Part shown: positions 1-6,823 of the stretch, one piece after another
Layout of the letters: every line of letters starts with the position of its first letter
Position numbering within the stretch: the stretch's first letter is position 1
Origin: Armatimonadota bacterium
Lineage (GTDB): Bacteria > Armatimonadota > Fimbriimonadia > Fimbriimonadales > Fimbriimonadaceae
Assembly (NCBI GenBank): GCA_023423495.1
Contig: JAFAFM010000033.1
Coordinates: 1-9,615 of the forward strand
Length of the DNA: 9,615 nucleotides
Direction: 5' to 3'
Notes under the pieces: model-generated
The model's database searches: none
The model's input: only the letters and a program-made list of their open reading frames with translations
What the model was told of the DNA's origin: nothing
Position numbers and translations under genes: made by a program

Positions 1-1
1 C

Positions 2-511
2 GAGTACATCGAGTCCACGGCGGGGCTGAAGCTTCTCGAAGGCATGAAGTCCAGCTTTGAAGGAATTCTGCCTCACATCGGCTCTTCTGCAACCCGAAGT
101 GATGTTCAGGATGTAGTCAAGGAGAAACTCGGCATCGGTCTCAGCAACGATGAAGCCGATGCGGTCGTCGCGGCCAGAGCCGGAAATTCTCCGCTAAAGG
201 TTTCAAGCTTCCACCGATCGACGGGCGCCACTCTTGCCGCCGTGTTGGGCAACCACAGCAAGGTCACTTGGACGAGCGGCAACCACACCTGCGACCATGT
301 ATTGGTGACCGCTGTGGGTCCATGGAGTGACCGTGTAGCGGGTATTACCCCTAATGTTAAGTTCTTCGATCTCATGCTTGCCACAAAGGATCTTAAGTGG
401 TCTAACCCCACCATGACTTTCGAGGAAGCAAAGAAGCACTACGACAAGAAATCCGGAACGAGCGTTGACCAAGAAGAACTCGTGGCCGAGGAATTCGACC
501 ACGGAGCCTAA
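2..511 (+). CDS. Alkaline phosphatase, C-terminal part (partial, 5' end outside window)
   Basis: This reading frame is open from the first complete codon of the window to the TAA at 509-511, so it is the tail (about 169 residues) of a longer gene; the ATG at 44 is internal. The segment encoded around 269-317 reads W-T-S-G-N-H-T-C-D-H-V, then V-G-P. This matches the C-terminal zinc-site motif of the alkaline phosphatase superfamily (the S-G-x-H-T histidine, equivalent to E. coli PhoA His412). That histidine is the codon at 284-286. The stretch after it, G-I-T-P-N-V-K-F-F-D-L-M, corresponds to the closing helix of the family. The family hydrolyses phosphate monoesters outside the cytoplasm using two Zn and one Mg. 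The nucleophilic serine and remaining metal ligands lie upstream of the window and cannot be checked. Its stop directly abuts the stop of the convergent next gene. Confidence 0.85.
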   Translation, partial: EYIESTAGLKLLEGMKSSFEGILPHIGSSATRSDVQDVVKEKLGIGLSNDEADAVVAARAGNSPLKVSSFHRSTGATLAAVLGNHSKVTWTSGNHTCDHVLVTAVGPWSDRVAGITPNVKFFDLMLATKDLKWSNPTMTFEEAKKHYDKKSGTSVDQEELVAEEFDHGA

Positions 512-1891
512 CTAGCTAACGATTCCGAGCGGCTTCATGGTCTTCCACTTGCCGCGGGTGAAGTCGGGTACGTCGATGGACTGTCCGCGGTTCTGGACCG
601 ACCACTGACTAAGCGGCGTGATGACCGACCAAGTGGCGGCATCGTAGACGTCCTGATCCAAAGGCAAACCGTTTCGAAGACAGTACACGATGCGCCACAG
701 CATGACAAAGTCCATGCCTCCGTGTCCGCCCATACGCTTCGCCTCTTCACCCACACGTTTCCACAGGGGGTGCTCGTACTCTTTGTAGATCGGCTCAAGG
801 TCTGCGCCTTGGGTCCACTCGTGGGTGGATTTGGTCTTGCCTTCGATGACGACGCGGTTGGGGAAGCCTGCCCAAATCCCCTTGGTTCCCTGAATGAGGT
901 TGTGCCGGGTGTACGGACGTGGAAGCTGCTCGTCCCACTGGATCATCAACGTATTCCCGTTCACCGTCTTCGCAATCGAGGTGCTGAGGTCGCCGGCCAC
1001 GAATTTCAACTTGTTCCACTTGTGATTTGCGGGGAAATTGGCTTTGGCGTACATTTCGCGGACCCGGCTGGGTGTACTCACGGAAGACATGTAGTCCAAG
1101 CGGTCTCCACGGTTGATATTCATGTATTGAGCCACAGGCCCCAGTCCATGGGTGGGATACAGGTTGCCGTTTCGTTCGGCATATTCATAGGTTCGCCAGG
1201 AACCGGTCCCCCGCTCCACTTCTTGCATTTGCCCCCGTAGATCGTGGATGTATGCCGCTTCGCCGTGCAGCAACTCGCCAAATACGCCGAGTCGGCACAT
1301 GTTAAGCACCAACAGTTCCTCGCGACCATAGTTCACGTTCTCCATCATCATGCAGTGCTTCTGCGTGACTTCAGAGGTGTCCACAAGCTTCCAGCAATCG
1401 TCTACAGTGGTCGCGGCTGGTACTTCCACGAAGGCGTGCTTGCCGGCTCTCATGGTATCCACCGCCATCGGCACATGCCAATCCCACGGAGTGCTGATAA
1501 TGACGGCGTCGATGTCCTCCCGGTCTAGCATCCGCTTGTAATCTGTGTCGCCGTTCGTGTAGGCAACGGGAGCTTTGCCGGTCTTATCTACAACGGTTTT
1601 GATGCTGCGCTCGGCCGTAGGAGCATGGTTGTCGCAAATGGCGATGACCTCGACGCCCTCGATGCTCAGGACTTGGCTGACATGGCCACTTCCCCTGGCA
1701 CCCACTCCGATGAAGCCCAATCGGACTTTATCGAGCTTGGGGGCGACGAGACCAGCCGCAGACTTTGCTCCCTTGGGGGCACGACGATTAAGCTGAGGCT
1801 TCTGTTCTGTGGCCATCGAAGTCGTTACTAAAGCCAAACTGGCCGCTCCGGCGGCAGCAATAAACTCACGGCGATCGATCCGTTTGGACAT
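512..1891 (-). CDS. Tat-exported Gfo/Idh/MocA-fold protein of the GH109 (alpha-N-acetylgalactosaminidase) type
   Basis: The product has 459 residues, the usual GH109 length. Residues 6-12 (D-R-R-E-F-I-A) followed by an Ala/Leu-rich stretch to about 24 form a twin-arginine signal, with a plausible cut after S-M-A (25-27), so it should be exported already folded around its cofactor. The Rossmann domain starts near 56, with G62-V-G64-A-R-G67 and the ribose-binding D87. GH109-specific blocks follow: E156-V-P-A-A, C-M-M-M-E-N-V-N-Y-G-R (180-190), A-Y-I-H-D-L-R (213-219) and Y-P-T-H-G-L-G-P (245-252). Ordinary dehydrogenases of this fold carry E-K-P with a catalytic lysine; here it is E-V-P, which favours the NAD-dependent glycosidase mechanism over net oxidation. 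The known GH109 activity is release of terminal alpha-GalNAc, but few members have been tested. The start at 1891 is supported by the signal peptide lying immediately after it. No strong Shine-Dalgarno is visible upstream. Confidence 0.9.
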   Translation of the reverse strand: MSKRIDRREFIAAAGAASLALVTTSMATEQKPQLNRRAPKGAKSAAGLVAPKLDKVRLGFIGVGARGSGHVSQVLSIEGVEVIAICDNHAPTAERSIKTVVDKTGKAPVAYTNGDTDYKRMLDREDIDAVIISTPWDWHVPMAVDTMRAGKHAFVEVPAATTVDDCWKLVDTSEVTQKHCMMMENVNYGREELLVLNMCRLGVFGELLHGEAAYIHDLRGQMQEVERGTGSWRTYEYAERNGNLYPTHGLGPVAQYMNINRGDRLDYMSSVSTPSRVREMYAKANFPANHKWNKLKFVAGDLSTSIAKTVNGNTLMIQWDEQLPRPYTRHNLIQGTKGIWAGFPNRVVIEGKTKSTHEWTQGADLEPIYKEYEHPLWKRVGEEAKRMGGHGGMDFVMLWRIVYCLRNGLPLDQDVYDAATWSVITPLSQWSVQNRGQSIDVPDFTRGKWKTMKPLGIVS

Positions 1892-2002
1892 GTCGGTACG
1901 TTATCCGCTTTCGTCGTAAAACGCGACTAAACAGCTTGGATAGATTAGTCCCGAACTCGCGAAACCGTTTACTCAGGTGCCCGGTCCAATGAAAGGAAAA
2001 TC
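1892..2002. promoter_or_regulatory. Divergent intergenic region between the GH109 gene and the SDR gene
   Basis: This 111-bp gap must carry the promoters of both divergent units, since both neighbours start here. A 6-bp inverted repeat (GACTAA at 1925-1930, TTAGTC at 1945-1950, 14-bp spacer) could be an operator or chance. On the minus strand a GATAAC -10-like hexamer lies 9 nt before the GH109 start, without a convincing -35. I see no good sigma-70 pair for the + strand. The region is identified by position; individual elements are tentative. Confidence 0.4.
1992..1997 (+). promoter_or_regulatory. Ribosome binding site of the SDR gene
   Basis: AAAGGA lies 5 nt before the ATG at 2003, inside an A-rich run. 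It is the clearest Shine-Dalgarno in the window and fixes the SDR start. Confidence 0.7.
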
Positions 2003-2875
2003 ATGTCCATCTCCACCAAGAACTACCCGACCGAGCAACCTTCACAACACCAGGATCACAGGCCAGGCAACGAGCATGAGATGACTCCAACCCCGGTTGC
2101 CGAGGATAAATTGCTTAAGGGAAGCGGACGCTTGCAAGATCAGGTTGCCGTTATTACCGGGGGCGACAGCGGAATCGGGCGGGCCGTTGCCCTCGCCTTT
2201 GCGCGCGAAGGCGCGGACGTTGCCGTCCTTTACCTTGAAGAGGAGCGGGATGCCCAAGAGACGCAGCAACTGGTCGAAGAGCAAGGCAGGTCTTGCATTT
2301 CGATTGCCGGTGATGCCGGCGACAAGGGTTTCTGTGATAAGGCGATCCAACAAGTTCTTGACAAGTTTGGCAAGCTCGACGTGCTTGTTAATAACGCTGC
2401 TGAGCAGCATCCTCAGGAGTCCATTCTTGACATCTCTCCCGAACAGCTTGAAAGAACCTTCCGGACGAACATCTTTTCCTACTTTTACATGGTCCAGGCG
2501 GCATTGCCCCACTTGAAGGAGGGCGCGTCGATCATCAATACGACATCCGTAACCGCTTACCGCGGAAGCGGCCATCTGCTGGACTACTCATCCACGAAAG
2601 GTGCGATCGTCGCTTTTACGCGTTCACTTTCTCAAGCACTCGCGGACAAGAAGATTCGAGTGAATATGGTCGCGCCCGGTCCCATTTGGACTCCATTGAT
2701 TCCGTCCACTTTCTCCGAAAAGGAAGTCAAGGACTTTGGGAAGGACACCCCGATGAAGCGGGCCGGTCAGCCGGAAGAGGTCGCTTCCAGCTTCGTGTTC
2801 CTGGCCTCACGAGAAGCTTCCTATATCACCGGTCAATGCCTGCATCCAAATGGCGGCGAAATCATCAACGGATAA
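2003..2875 (+). CDS. SDR family oxidoreductase, general-stress type (YdaD/YhxC/YghA-like)
   Basis: The product has 290 residues and is a cytoplasmic NAD(P)-dependent short-chain dehydrogenase. The dinucleotide motif T-G-G-D-S-G-I-G spans 52-59, N-N-A-A is at 130-133 with N156, and the catalytic set is S182, Y195 and K199 (Y-S-S-T-K). A P-G-P-I-W-T-P block lies near 228, and the C-terminus ends in a conserved N-G-G tail. The hydrophilic first 40 residues (Y-P-T-E-Q-P, later M-T-P-T-P) are an N-terminal extension typical of the subgroup containing Bacillus general stress protein 39 (YdaD) and E. coli YghA, which sets it apart from FabG-like SDRs of about 250 residues. Physiological substrates in this subgroup are poorly known; aldehyde or alcohol substrates under stress are inferred. 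The topoisomerase gene begins 3 bp after its stop, indicating co-transcription and probable translational coupling. Confidence 0.93.
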   Translation: MSISTKNYPTEQPSQHQDHRPGNEHEMTPTPVAEDKLLKGSGRLQDQVAVITGGDSGIGRAVALAFAREGADVAVLYLEEERDAQETQQLVEEQGRSCISIAGDAGDKGFCDKAIQQVLDKFGKLDVLVNNAAEQHPQESILDISPEQLERTFRTNIFSYFYMVQAALPHLKEGASIINTTSVTAYRGSGHLLDYSSTKGAIVAFTRSLSQALADKKIRVNMVAPGPIWTPLIPSTFSEKEVKDFGKDTPMKRAGQPEEVASSFVFLASREASYITGQCLHPNGGEIING

Positions 2876-2878
2876 GCG

Positions 2879-3799
2879 ATGCGTGCAACAAAGGCTGAAC
2901 TGAAAGGCTTAGGCTTGAGCCCAGTCAGGACTGAAGATTCCGGCATCACGCGTCGACGAGCTGGCAAGGGTTTCTGCTACTACACTCCCGACGGGCAGAA
3001 GGTCGCCAACGACGAGACGATTGAACGCATCCGTTCGCTGGTGATCCCGCCGGCTTGGACAGACGTTTGGATCTGCCTGAATCCCAATGGCTATATCCAG
3101 GCGACCGGCCGTGACCAAAAGGGGCGGAAGCAAATCCTCTACCACCCTTGCTATCGGCAGCACCGAGAACAGCAGAAATATCAATCGATCGCGAAGCTGC
3201 GACGATCGATCAAAAAGGTCAGGATGGTGTGCCAAGCGCACCTCAGGCAATCCGGGTTGCCGAAGATTAAGGTTTTGGCGATGCTTGTTCGGCTTTTGGA
3301 CAAAACGCTGATTCGGATTGGAAACGACAAGTACGCGGAAGAAAACGGATCTTACGGTTTAACCACCCTGCGGAACCGGCATGTTCAAATCGAAGGTGGA
3401 AAGATCACCTTCATGTTTCGTGGCAAGAGCGGGAAGGACCATGTAGTGGAAGTGGCGGACCGCACCCTGGCCAAGCATCTCCAGACCCTCAAGAAAATGC
3501 CTGGTAAGCGGCTATTCCAATATATGCACGAGGGTGAAGGGCCCGTCCCGGTGAGTTCTCGCGACGTGAACAACTACCTAAAAGAACATGGCGGCCAAGA
3601 CTTAAGCGCAAAAGCCTATCGCACCGTCGGAGCCACCACTATGGCGGCGGCTTTGATCAAGGAACGGAAACCGAAGACCAAAAAGGCCGTCAAGGAAATC
3701 ATCGCGGAGGTTGCAGATACTCTGGGCAATACCGTGACCGTTTGTCAGAAGTCGTACATCGATCCTTCGGTTTTAGAAGTGATTGAGACTGCCAGCTAG
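2879..3799 (+). CDS. Type IB DNA topoisomerase (poxvirus/bacterial type)
   Basis: The product has 306 residues. It relaxes supercoiled DNA through a transient 3'-phosphotyrosine bond, without ATP or metal. The N-terminal domain shows R-R-R-A-G-K-G-F (25-32), I-P-P-A-W-T-D-V-W (56-64) and Q-A-T-G-R-D (74-79). In the catalytic domain I place the active-site residues at R146 (L-I-R-I-G-N), K183 (R-G-K-S-G-K), R248 (A-Y-R-T), N284 and nucleophile Y293 (K-S-Y-I-D-P). The Asn-to-Tyr spacing of nine equals that of the Deinococcus enzyme. The protein is somewhat shorter than characterised bacterial members (about 340-350) and ends soon after the tyrosine. The usual F-R-T-W block reads Y-R-T-V. The start at 2879 sits 3 bp after the SDR stop, and the homology begins close to it. 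All catalytic residues are present, so it is probably active. Confidence 0.95.
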   Translation: MRATKAELKGLGLSPVRTEDSGITRRRAGKGFCYYTPDGQKVANDETIERIRSLVIPPAWTDVWICLNPNGYIQATGRDQKGRKQILYHPCYRQHREQQKYQSIAKLRRSIKKVRMVCQAHLRQSGLPKIKVLAMLVRLLDKTLIRIGNDKYAEENGSYGLTTLRNRHVQIEGGKITFMFRGKSGKDHVVEVADRTLAKHLQTLKKMPGKRLFQYMHEGEGPVPVSSRDVNNYLKEHGGQDLSAKAYRTVGATTMAAALIKERKPKTKKAVKEIIAEVADTLGNTVTVCQKSYIDPSVLEVIETAS

Positions 3800-3840
3800 T
3801 CCCAACACTCACGCGCCCCGAATTCTTGTAGGATAAGCGT

Positions 3841-5118
3841 GTGATTCGGGCGGTCTTGTTACTAGCGGTGCTTTGTGCAGGCGGCTGTAGTGGTCCAAAA
3901 GATTCCCGAATCCAACTGCGTTATATGGCCTGGGGGAACGTCCAGCAATTGGCGCTTGAGCAGCGGATTGTCGATGAGTTCAACAAGCGCAACCCCGACA
4001 TAAATGTTCGTCTGTTCAAGGTTCCGGGAAGCAGCTACCGGAACAAGATGGTCGTCATGTTTGCATCGCGCACAGCCCCGGATGTAGTTCGCGTCGATCA
4101 CTATGACTTCCCGCAGTTGGCGACGCGCAATTACTTCATGGACCTGGAGCCATTTATCGCCAAGGACAAAGAATTCAAGTTGAGTGACTTCTATCCATTG
4201 GCGGTCGACGAGGGGAGAGTAAACGGTCGGATTCACGGGCTGAACGTGCTTTTTGGCGGCGGCATCATGTTCTACAACAAGAAGATCCTTGCCGAAAATG
4301 GGCTCGAGGATCCCAACGCTTTGTGGGCCCGCGGTGAGTGGACTTACGACAAAGTTCTCGAGTACGCCAAGAGGTGCACCCGGTTTGACAAGTCTGGCCG
4401 ACCACTTCAACTCGGGGTCAATTCTCCGCCGATGCCCTTTTATATTGCCGTCATCCAGGCATTTGGCGGAAAGCTGTTCAACGACGCGCTCGACCGTTGC
4501 CTGTTAGATAGTCCGGAAGCAGCTTCGGCTTTGCAGTGGATCGCGGACCTACGGTGGAAGCACAAAGTCTGCGCAACGCCGGCTCAGGGTGCGAATTCGG
4601 CCTTTAACTTCGAAACCGGAAAACTCGCGTTGGAATTCAACTACGTTGGTATGTCGGCGGTGTACAGAGAAAAAATTACTAAGTTCGATTGGGAGATTTG
4701 CCCGATGCCTCTCGGCCCGAAGGACGACTCCTTGTTCGTGAAGGGCAATCAGCTCGTGATGTACCGCGAGACGCAAAATCCCGATGCCGCGTGGCGGTTA
4801 ATGAAGTTTATCACGGGGCCCATTGCCGAAAGAATCCTTTATATCGAAGCCCGGCGTCAGTCCCCGACTCGCATCGCACTGGCCAAATCCGATGCATTTC
4901 TTCACCCTCCCGAAAAGCCGTTCAACATGGAGGCCGTCGCCATGACAGTGGCGAAAGGGAAGGCGTTGCCGATCGGCCCGCGATGGCAAGAACTTATGCA
5001 GACTTTAAGTCCCGAATTGGACAATCTTTTCGCGGGACGAGAGCGGGATGCACAAGTTGTGGTGGAGCGAGCGGCGAAGGCGCTCAATAAGGTTTTAGCG
5101 GAGGACCCCGGATTATAA
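3841..5118 (+). CDS. ABC transporter sugar-binding lipoprotein (CUT1 family, extracellular solute-binding protein family 1)
   Basis: The product has 425 residues, normal for the family. It starts at GTG, preceded by AGGA 7 nt upstream. Residues 1-16 form a lipoprotein signal (M-I-R-A-V, a Leu/Ala core, then A-G-G-C), with the lipidated cysteine at C16, so it is anchored on the outer face of the cytoplasmic membrane. The mature part opens with a beta strand (Y-M-A-W-G, 28-32). It then shows family hallmarks: F-N-K-R-N-P-D-I-N-V, A-P-D-V-V-R-V-D and F-Y-N-K-K-I-L-A-E-N-G-L. Two permease genes follow directly. No ATPase gene is present in the window, which is common for CUT1 systems that share a MsmK/MalK-type ATPase encoded elsewhere. 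The ligand cannot be read from sequence; the convergent sugar-acid genes suggest a plant-derived sugar. The 41-bp gap after the topoisomerase gene shows no terminator hairpin, so some read-through is possible. Confidence 0.94.
   Translation: MIRAVLLLAVLCAGGCSGPKDSRIQLRYMAWGNVQQLALEQRIVDEFNKRNPDINVRLFKVPGSSYRNKMVVMFASRTAPDVVRVDHYDFPQLATRNYFMDLEPFIAKDKEFKLSDFYPLAVDEGRVNGRIHGLNVLFGGGIMFYNKKILAENGLEDPNALWARGEWTYDKVLEYAKRCTRFDKSGRPLQLGVNSPPMPFYIAVIQAFGGKLFNDALDRCLLDSPEAASALQWIADLRWKHKVCATPAQGANSAFNFETGKLALEFNYVGMSAVYREKITKFDWEICPMPLGPKDDSLFVKGNQLVMYRETQNPDAAWRLMKFITGPIAERILYIEARRQSPTRIALAKSDAFLHPPEKPFNMEAVAMTVAKGKALPIGPRWQELMQTLSPELDNLFAGRERDAQVVVERAAKALNKVLAEDPGL
5100..5105 (+). promoter_or_regulatory. 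Shine-Dalgarno sequence suggesting an AUU start for the first permease
   Basis: GGAGGA inside the last codons of the binding-protein gene lies 6 nt before ATT (5112) and 9 nt before ATA (5115) in the permease frame. A second, weaker candidate is AAAGGGG at 5117-5123, 6 nt before ATC (5130). No ATG, GTG or TTG exists in that frame between the upstream stop at 5088-5090 and the ATG at 5205. Confidence 0.5.
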
Positions 5119-6002
5119 AGGGGCGAACGATCAAGCGATCGACGGCGGGTTTTCTGTTTACCCTGCCGTGGCTTCTGGGCTTCCTCATCTTTACGGCGGG
5201 GCCGATGCTGGTTTCGCTCTATCTGAGCTTTACCAAGTACGACCTCTCGAACATGGAGTGGATCGGCGGAAAGAACTACGAACGGCTTCTCACGCAGGAC
5301 CCGCTCTTTTGGAAATCGCTTCAGGTCACCGTAATCTACGCATTGATCTCGGTGCCGTTAGGGGTTGCAGGATCCCTCGCGCTCGCCCTGTTGCTTAATC
5401 AGAAAATCCGCGGTCAACGGCTATTCCGCACGCTCTTTTATCTGCCCTCTTTGGTTCCTGCGGCGGCATCGTCACTCCTTTGGGCCTGGATTTTCAATTC
5501 GGACTACGGGCTTCTCAATTGGACACTTGGGCTCTTCGGGTTCTCTGGGGCCCAATGGTTGGCTGATGAGAAATATGCCCTGGGCGCATTTATCCTGATG
5601 TCGCTTTGGGGAATTGGCGGCGGTCGTATGGTGATCTTCTTGGCGGGTCTTCAGGGAATCTCGGAGAGTTATTACGAAGCGGCGCGAATCGATGGTGCGA
5701 GCCCATGGCAGCAGTTTTGGGCGGTAACCGTGCCCCAACTGTCACCAGTCATCTTCTTTAACTTCATTTTGGGATTCATCGGGGCGTTCCAAGTTTTCAC
5801 TCAGGCTTACTTCATGACAAGTGGAGGGCCAAATAATGCAACGCTCTTTTATGCCCTGAGCCTCTTCCGAAATGCTTTTGAGTACTTCAAGCTGGGCAAG
5901 GCGAGCGCCATGGCATGGATTCTCTTTTTGATCTTGCTTGCCGTGACAGCATTCCAATTTTGGGCATCGAGGCGCTGGGTGCACTACGAGGGAGCGAAAT
6001 GA
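5112..6002 (+). CDS. CUT1 sugar ABC transporter permease 1 (MalF/UgpA-like), non-canonical start
   Basis: The permease domain is clear: several hydrophobic segments and the EAA loop E-A-A-R-I-D-G-A at residues 189-196 (numbered from 5112), which contacts the ATPase. The C-terminal half has the typical M-T-S-G-G-P-N-N-A-T block. The first ATG (5205) falls inside the first membrane helix and would remove its first half. The frame upstream is open to 5091 and encodes what homologues have: basic residues (K-R-S-T-A-G-F-L-F) and then L-P-W-L-L-G-F-L-I-F. I therefore place the start at ATT 5112 behind GGAGGA, giving 296 residues, a normal length; ATC 5130 is the alternative. The start overlaps the binding-protein stop (5116-5118), and the end overlaps the next gene by ATGA. 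Family assignment is certain; the start codon is inferred. Confidence 0.9.
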   Translation: MIKGRTIKRSTAGFLFTLPWLLGFLIFTAGPMLVSLYLSFTKYDLSNMEWIGGKNYERLLTQDPLFWKSLQVTVIYALISVPLGVAGSLALALLLNQKIRGQRLFRTLFYLPSLVPAAASSLLWAWIFNSDYGLLNWTLGLFGFSGAQWLADEKYALGAFILMSLWGIGGGRMVIFLAGLQGISESYYEAARIDGASPWQQFWAVTVPQLSPVIFFNFILGFIGAFQVFTQAYFMTSGGPNNATLFYALSLFRNAFEYFKLGKASAMAWILFLILLAVTAFQFWASRRWVHYEGAK

Positions 6003-6823
6003 ACCTTGGCAAGGTGTTAACTTGGGTAGCCCTTGTCCTCTTAGGTGGCATCTTCCTCATTCCCTTCCTTTGGACCGTGTCCACCGCTCTGAAGGACAAC
6101 CAGGACGTCTTCCAATTTCCGCCCCAGTGGATTCCAAATCCGCCCCTCTGGGAAAACTTTTCCAAGGCTTGGACGGCGCTGCCCTTCACGCAATGGGTTT
6201 GGAACACGCTTTTCATCACCCTCACGACCACCGTGGCCACTGTCATTTCTGGTTCCCTCGTGGCTTACGGGTTTTCCCGATTTGAGTTTCGGGGGAGAAA
6301 CTTCATGTTCTACGTGATGCTGGCAACCATGATGTTGCCCGGGCAAGTCACGATGATTCCGGTTTTCATGATCTGGCGCGAGTTGGGCGCGATCGACACG
6401 TTCTATCCGCTGATCCTACCTTCGCTATTTGGCGGCGGCGCTTTTAACATCTTCCTGATGCGTCAGTTCTTCTTGACCATCCCGCGAGAGTTCGATGAAG
6501 CCGCAATGCTCGATGGCGCGGGATTCTTTAGAATCTGGTGGAAGATATTGCTGCCGCTCTCAGGACCGGTTATCGCAACCGTTGCGGTGTTGAGTTTCAT
6601 CGGCCACTGGGATGAATTCAACGGACCACTAATCTACTTAAACTCACCGGAAAAGTACACCGTCTCCATCGGTCTCCGGATGTTCCAAGACAGCTATTCA
6701 ACCGAGACAAACCAATTGATGGCGGCCTCCCTAATCCACATCCTTCCAACTGTGGTGCTGTTCTTCTGCGCGCAGCGATACTTCATGAAAGGAATTCAGC
6801 TGAGCGGGCTCGGCGGCCGCTAA
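5999..6823 (+). CDS. CUT1 sugar ABC transporter permease 2 (MalG/UgpE-like)
   Basis: The product has 274 residues, the family norm. The start at ATG 5999 overlaps the TGA of permease 1 (ATGA) and is preceded by GAGGGAG (5988-5994). An in-frame upstream ATG at 5915 would lie far inside permease 1 and is rejected. Features in order: first membrane helix at about 8-28, a periplasmic segment with the family's F-P-P-Q-W-I-P-N-P (40-48), several more helices, and the EAA loop E-A-A-M-L-D-G-A at 167-174. The protein ends with F-M-K-G-I-Q-L-S-G-L-G-G-R, as in MalG-type permeases (usual ending G-A-V-K-G). With permease 1 it forms the membrane channel. The stop TAA directly abuts the stop of the convergent downstream gene, so no separate terminator separates the two units. 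Confidence 0.95.
   Translation: MNLGKVLTWVALVLLGGIFLIPFLWTVSTALKDNQDVFQFPPQWIPNPPLWENFSKAWTALPFTQWVWNTLFITLTTTVATVISGSLVAYGFSRFEFRGRNFMFYVMLATMMLPGQVTMIPVFMIWRELGAIDTFYPLILPSLFGGGAFNIFLMRQFFLTIPREFDEAAMLDGAGFFRIWWKILLPLSGPVIATVAVLSFIGHWDEFNGPLIYLNSPEKYTVSIGLRMFQDSYSTETNQLMAASLIHILPTVVLFFCAQRYFMKGIQLSGLGGR

Noticed and set aside
722..1240. A 172-codon + strand open frame inside the GH109 gene.
   Set aside because: It is antisense to a strongly conserved gene, has no recognisable domain and no convincing ribosome site.
512..1891. The Gfo/Idh/MocA-fold gene as D-apiose dehydrogenase, completing an apiose pathway.
   Set aside because: The protein carries a Tat signal, lacks the E-K-P lysine and shows GH109-specific blocks, so a cytoplasmic dehydrogenase role is unlikely.
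2042..2575. A 177-codon minus-strand open frame within the SDR gene.
   Set aside because: Shadow of the SDR reading frame; no family signature.
3800..3840. Terminator or operator in the gap between the topoisomerase and binding-protein genes.
   Set aside because: No stem followed by a T run and no clear palindrome beyond a GAATTC site.
3862..4410. A 182-codon open frame on the minus strand inside the sugar-binding protein gene.
   Set aside because: It is fully antisense to a well-supported gene, resembles no family I know, and is explained by codon bias of the real frame.
5091..5118. A -1 ribosomal frameshift on the CCCC run (5106-5109) fusing the binding lipoprotein to permease 1.
   Set aside because: Re-pairing would be perfect and GGAGGA lies just upstream, but a fusion of an outside-anchored lipoprotein to a CUT1 permease is not known to me and the SD spacing is wrong for such sites. 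A rare start codon is simpler.
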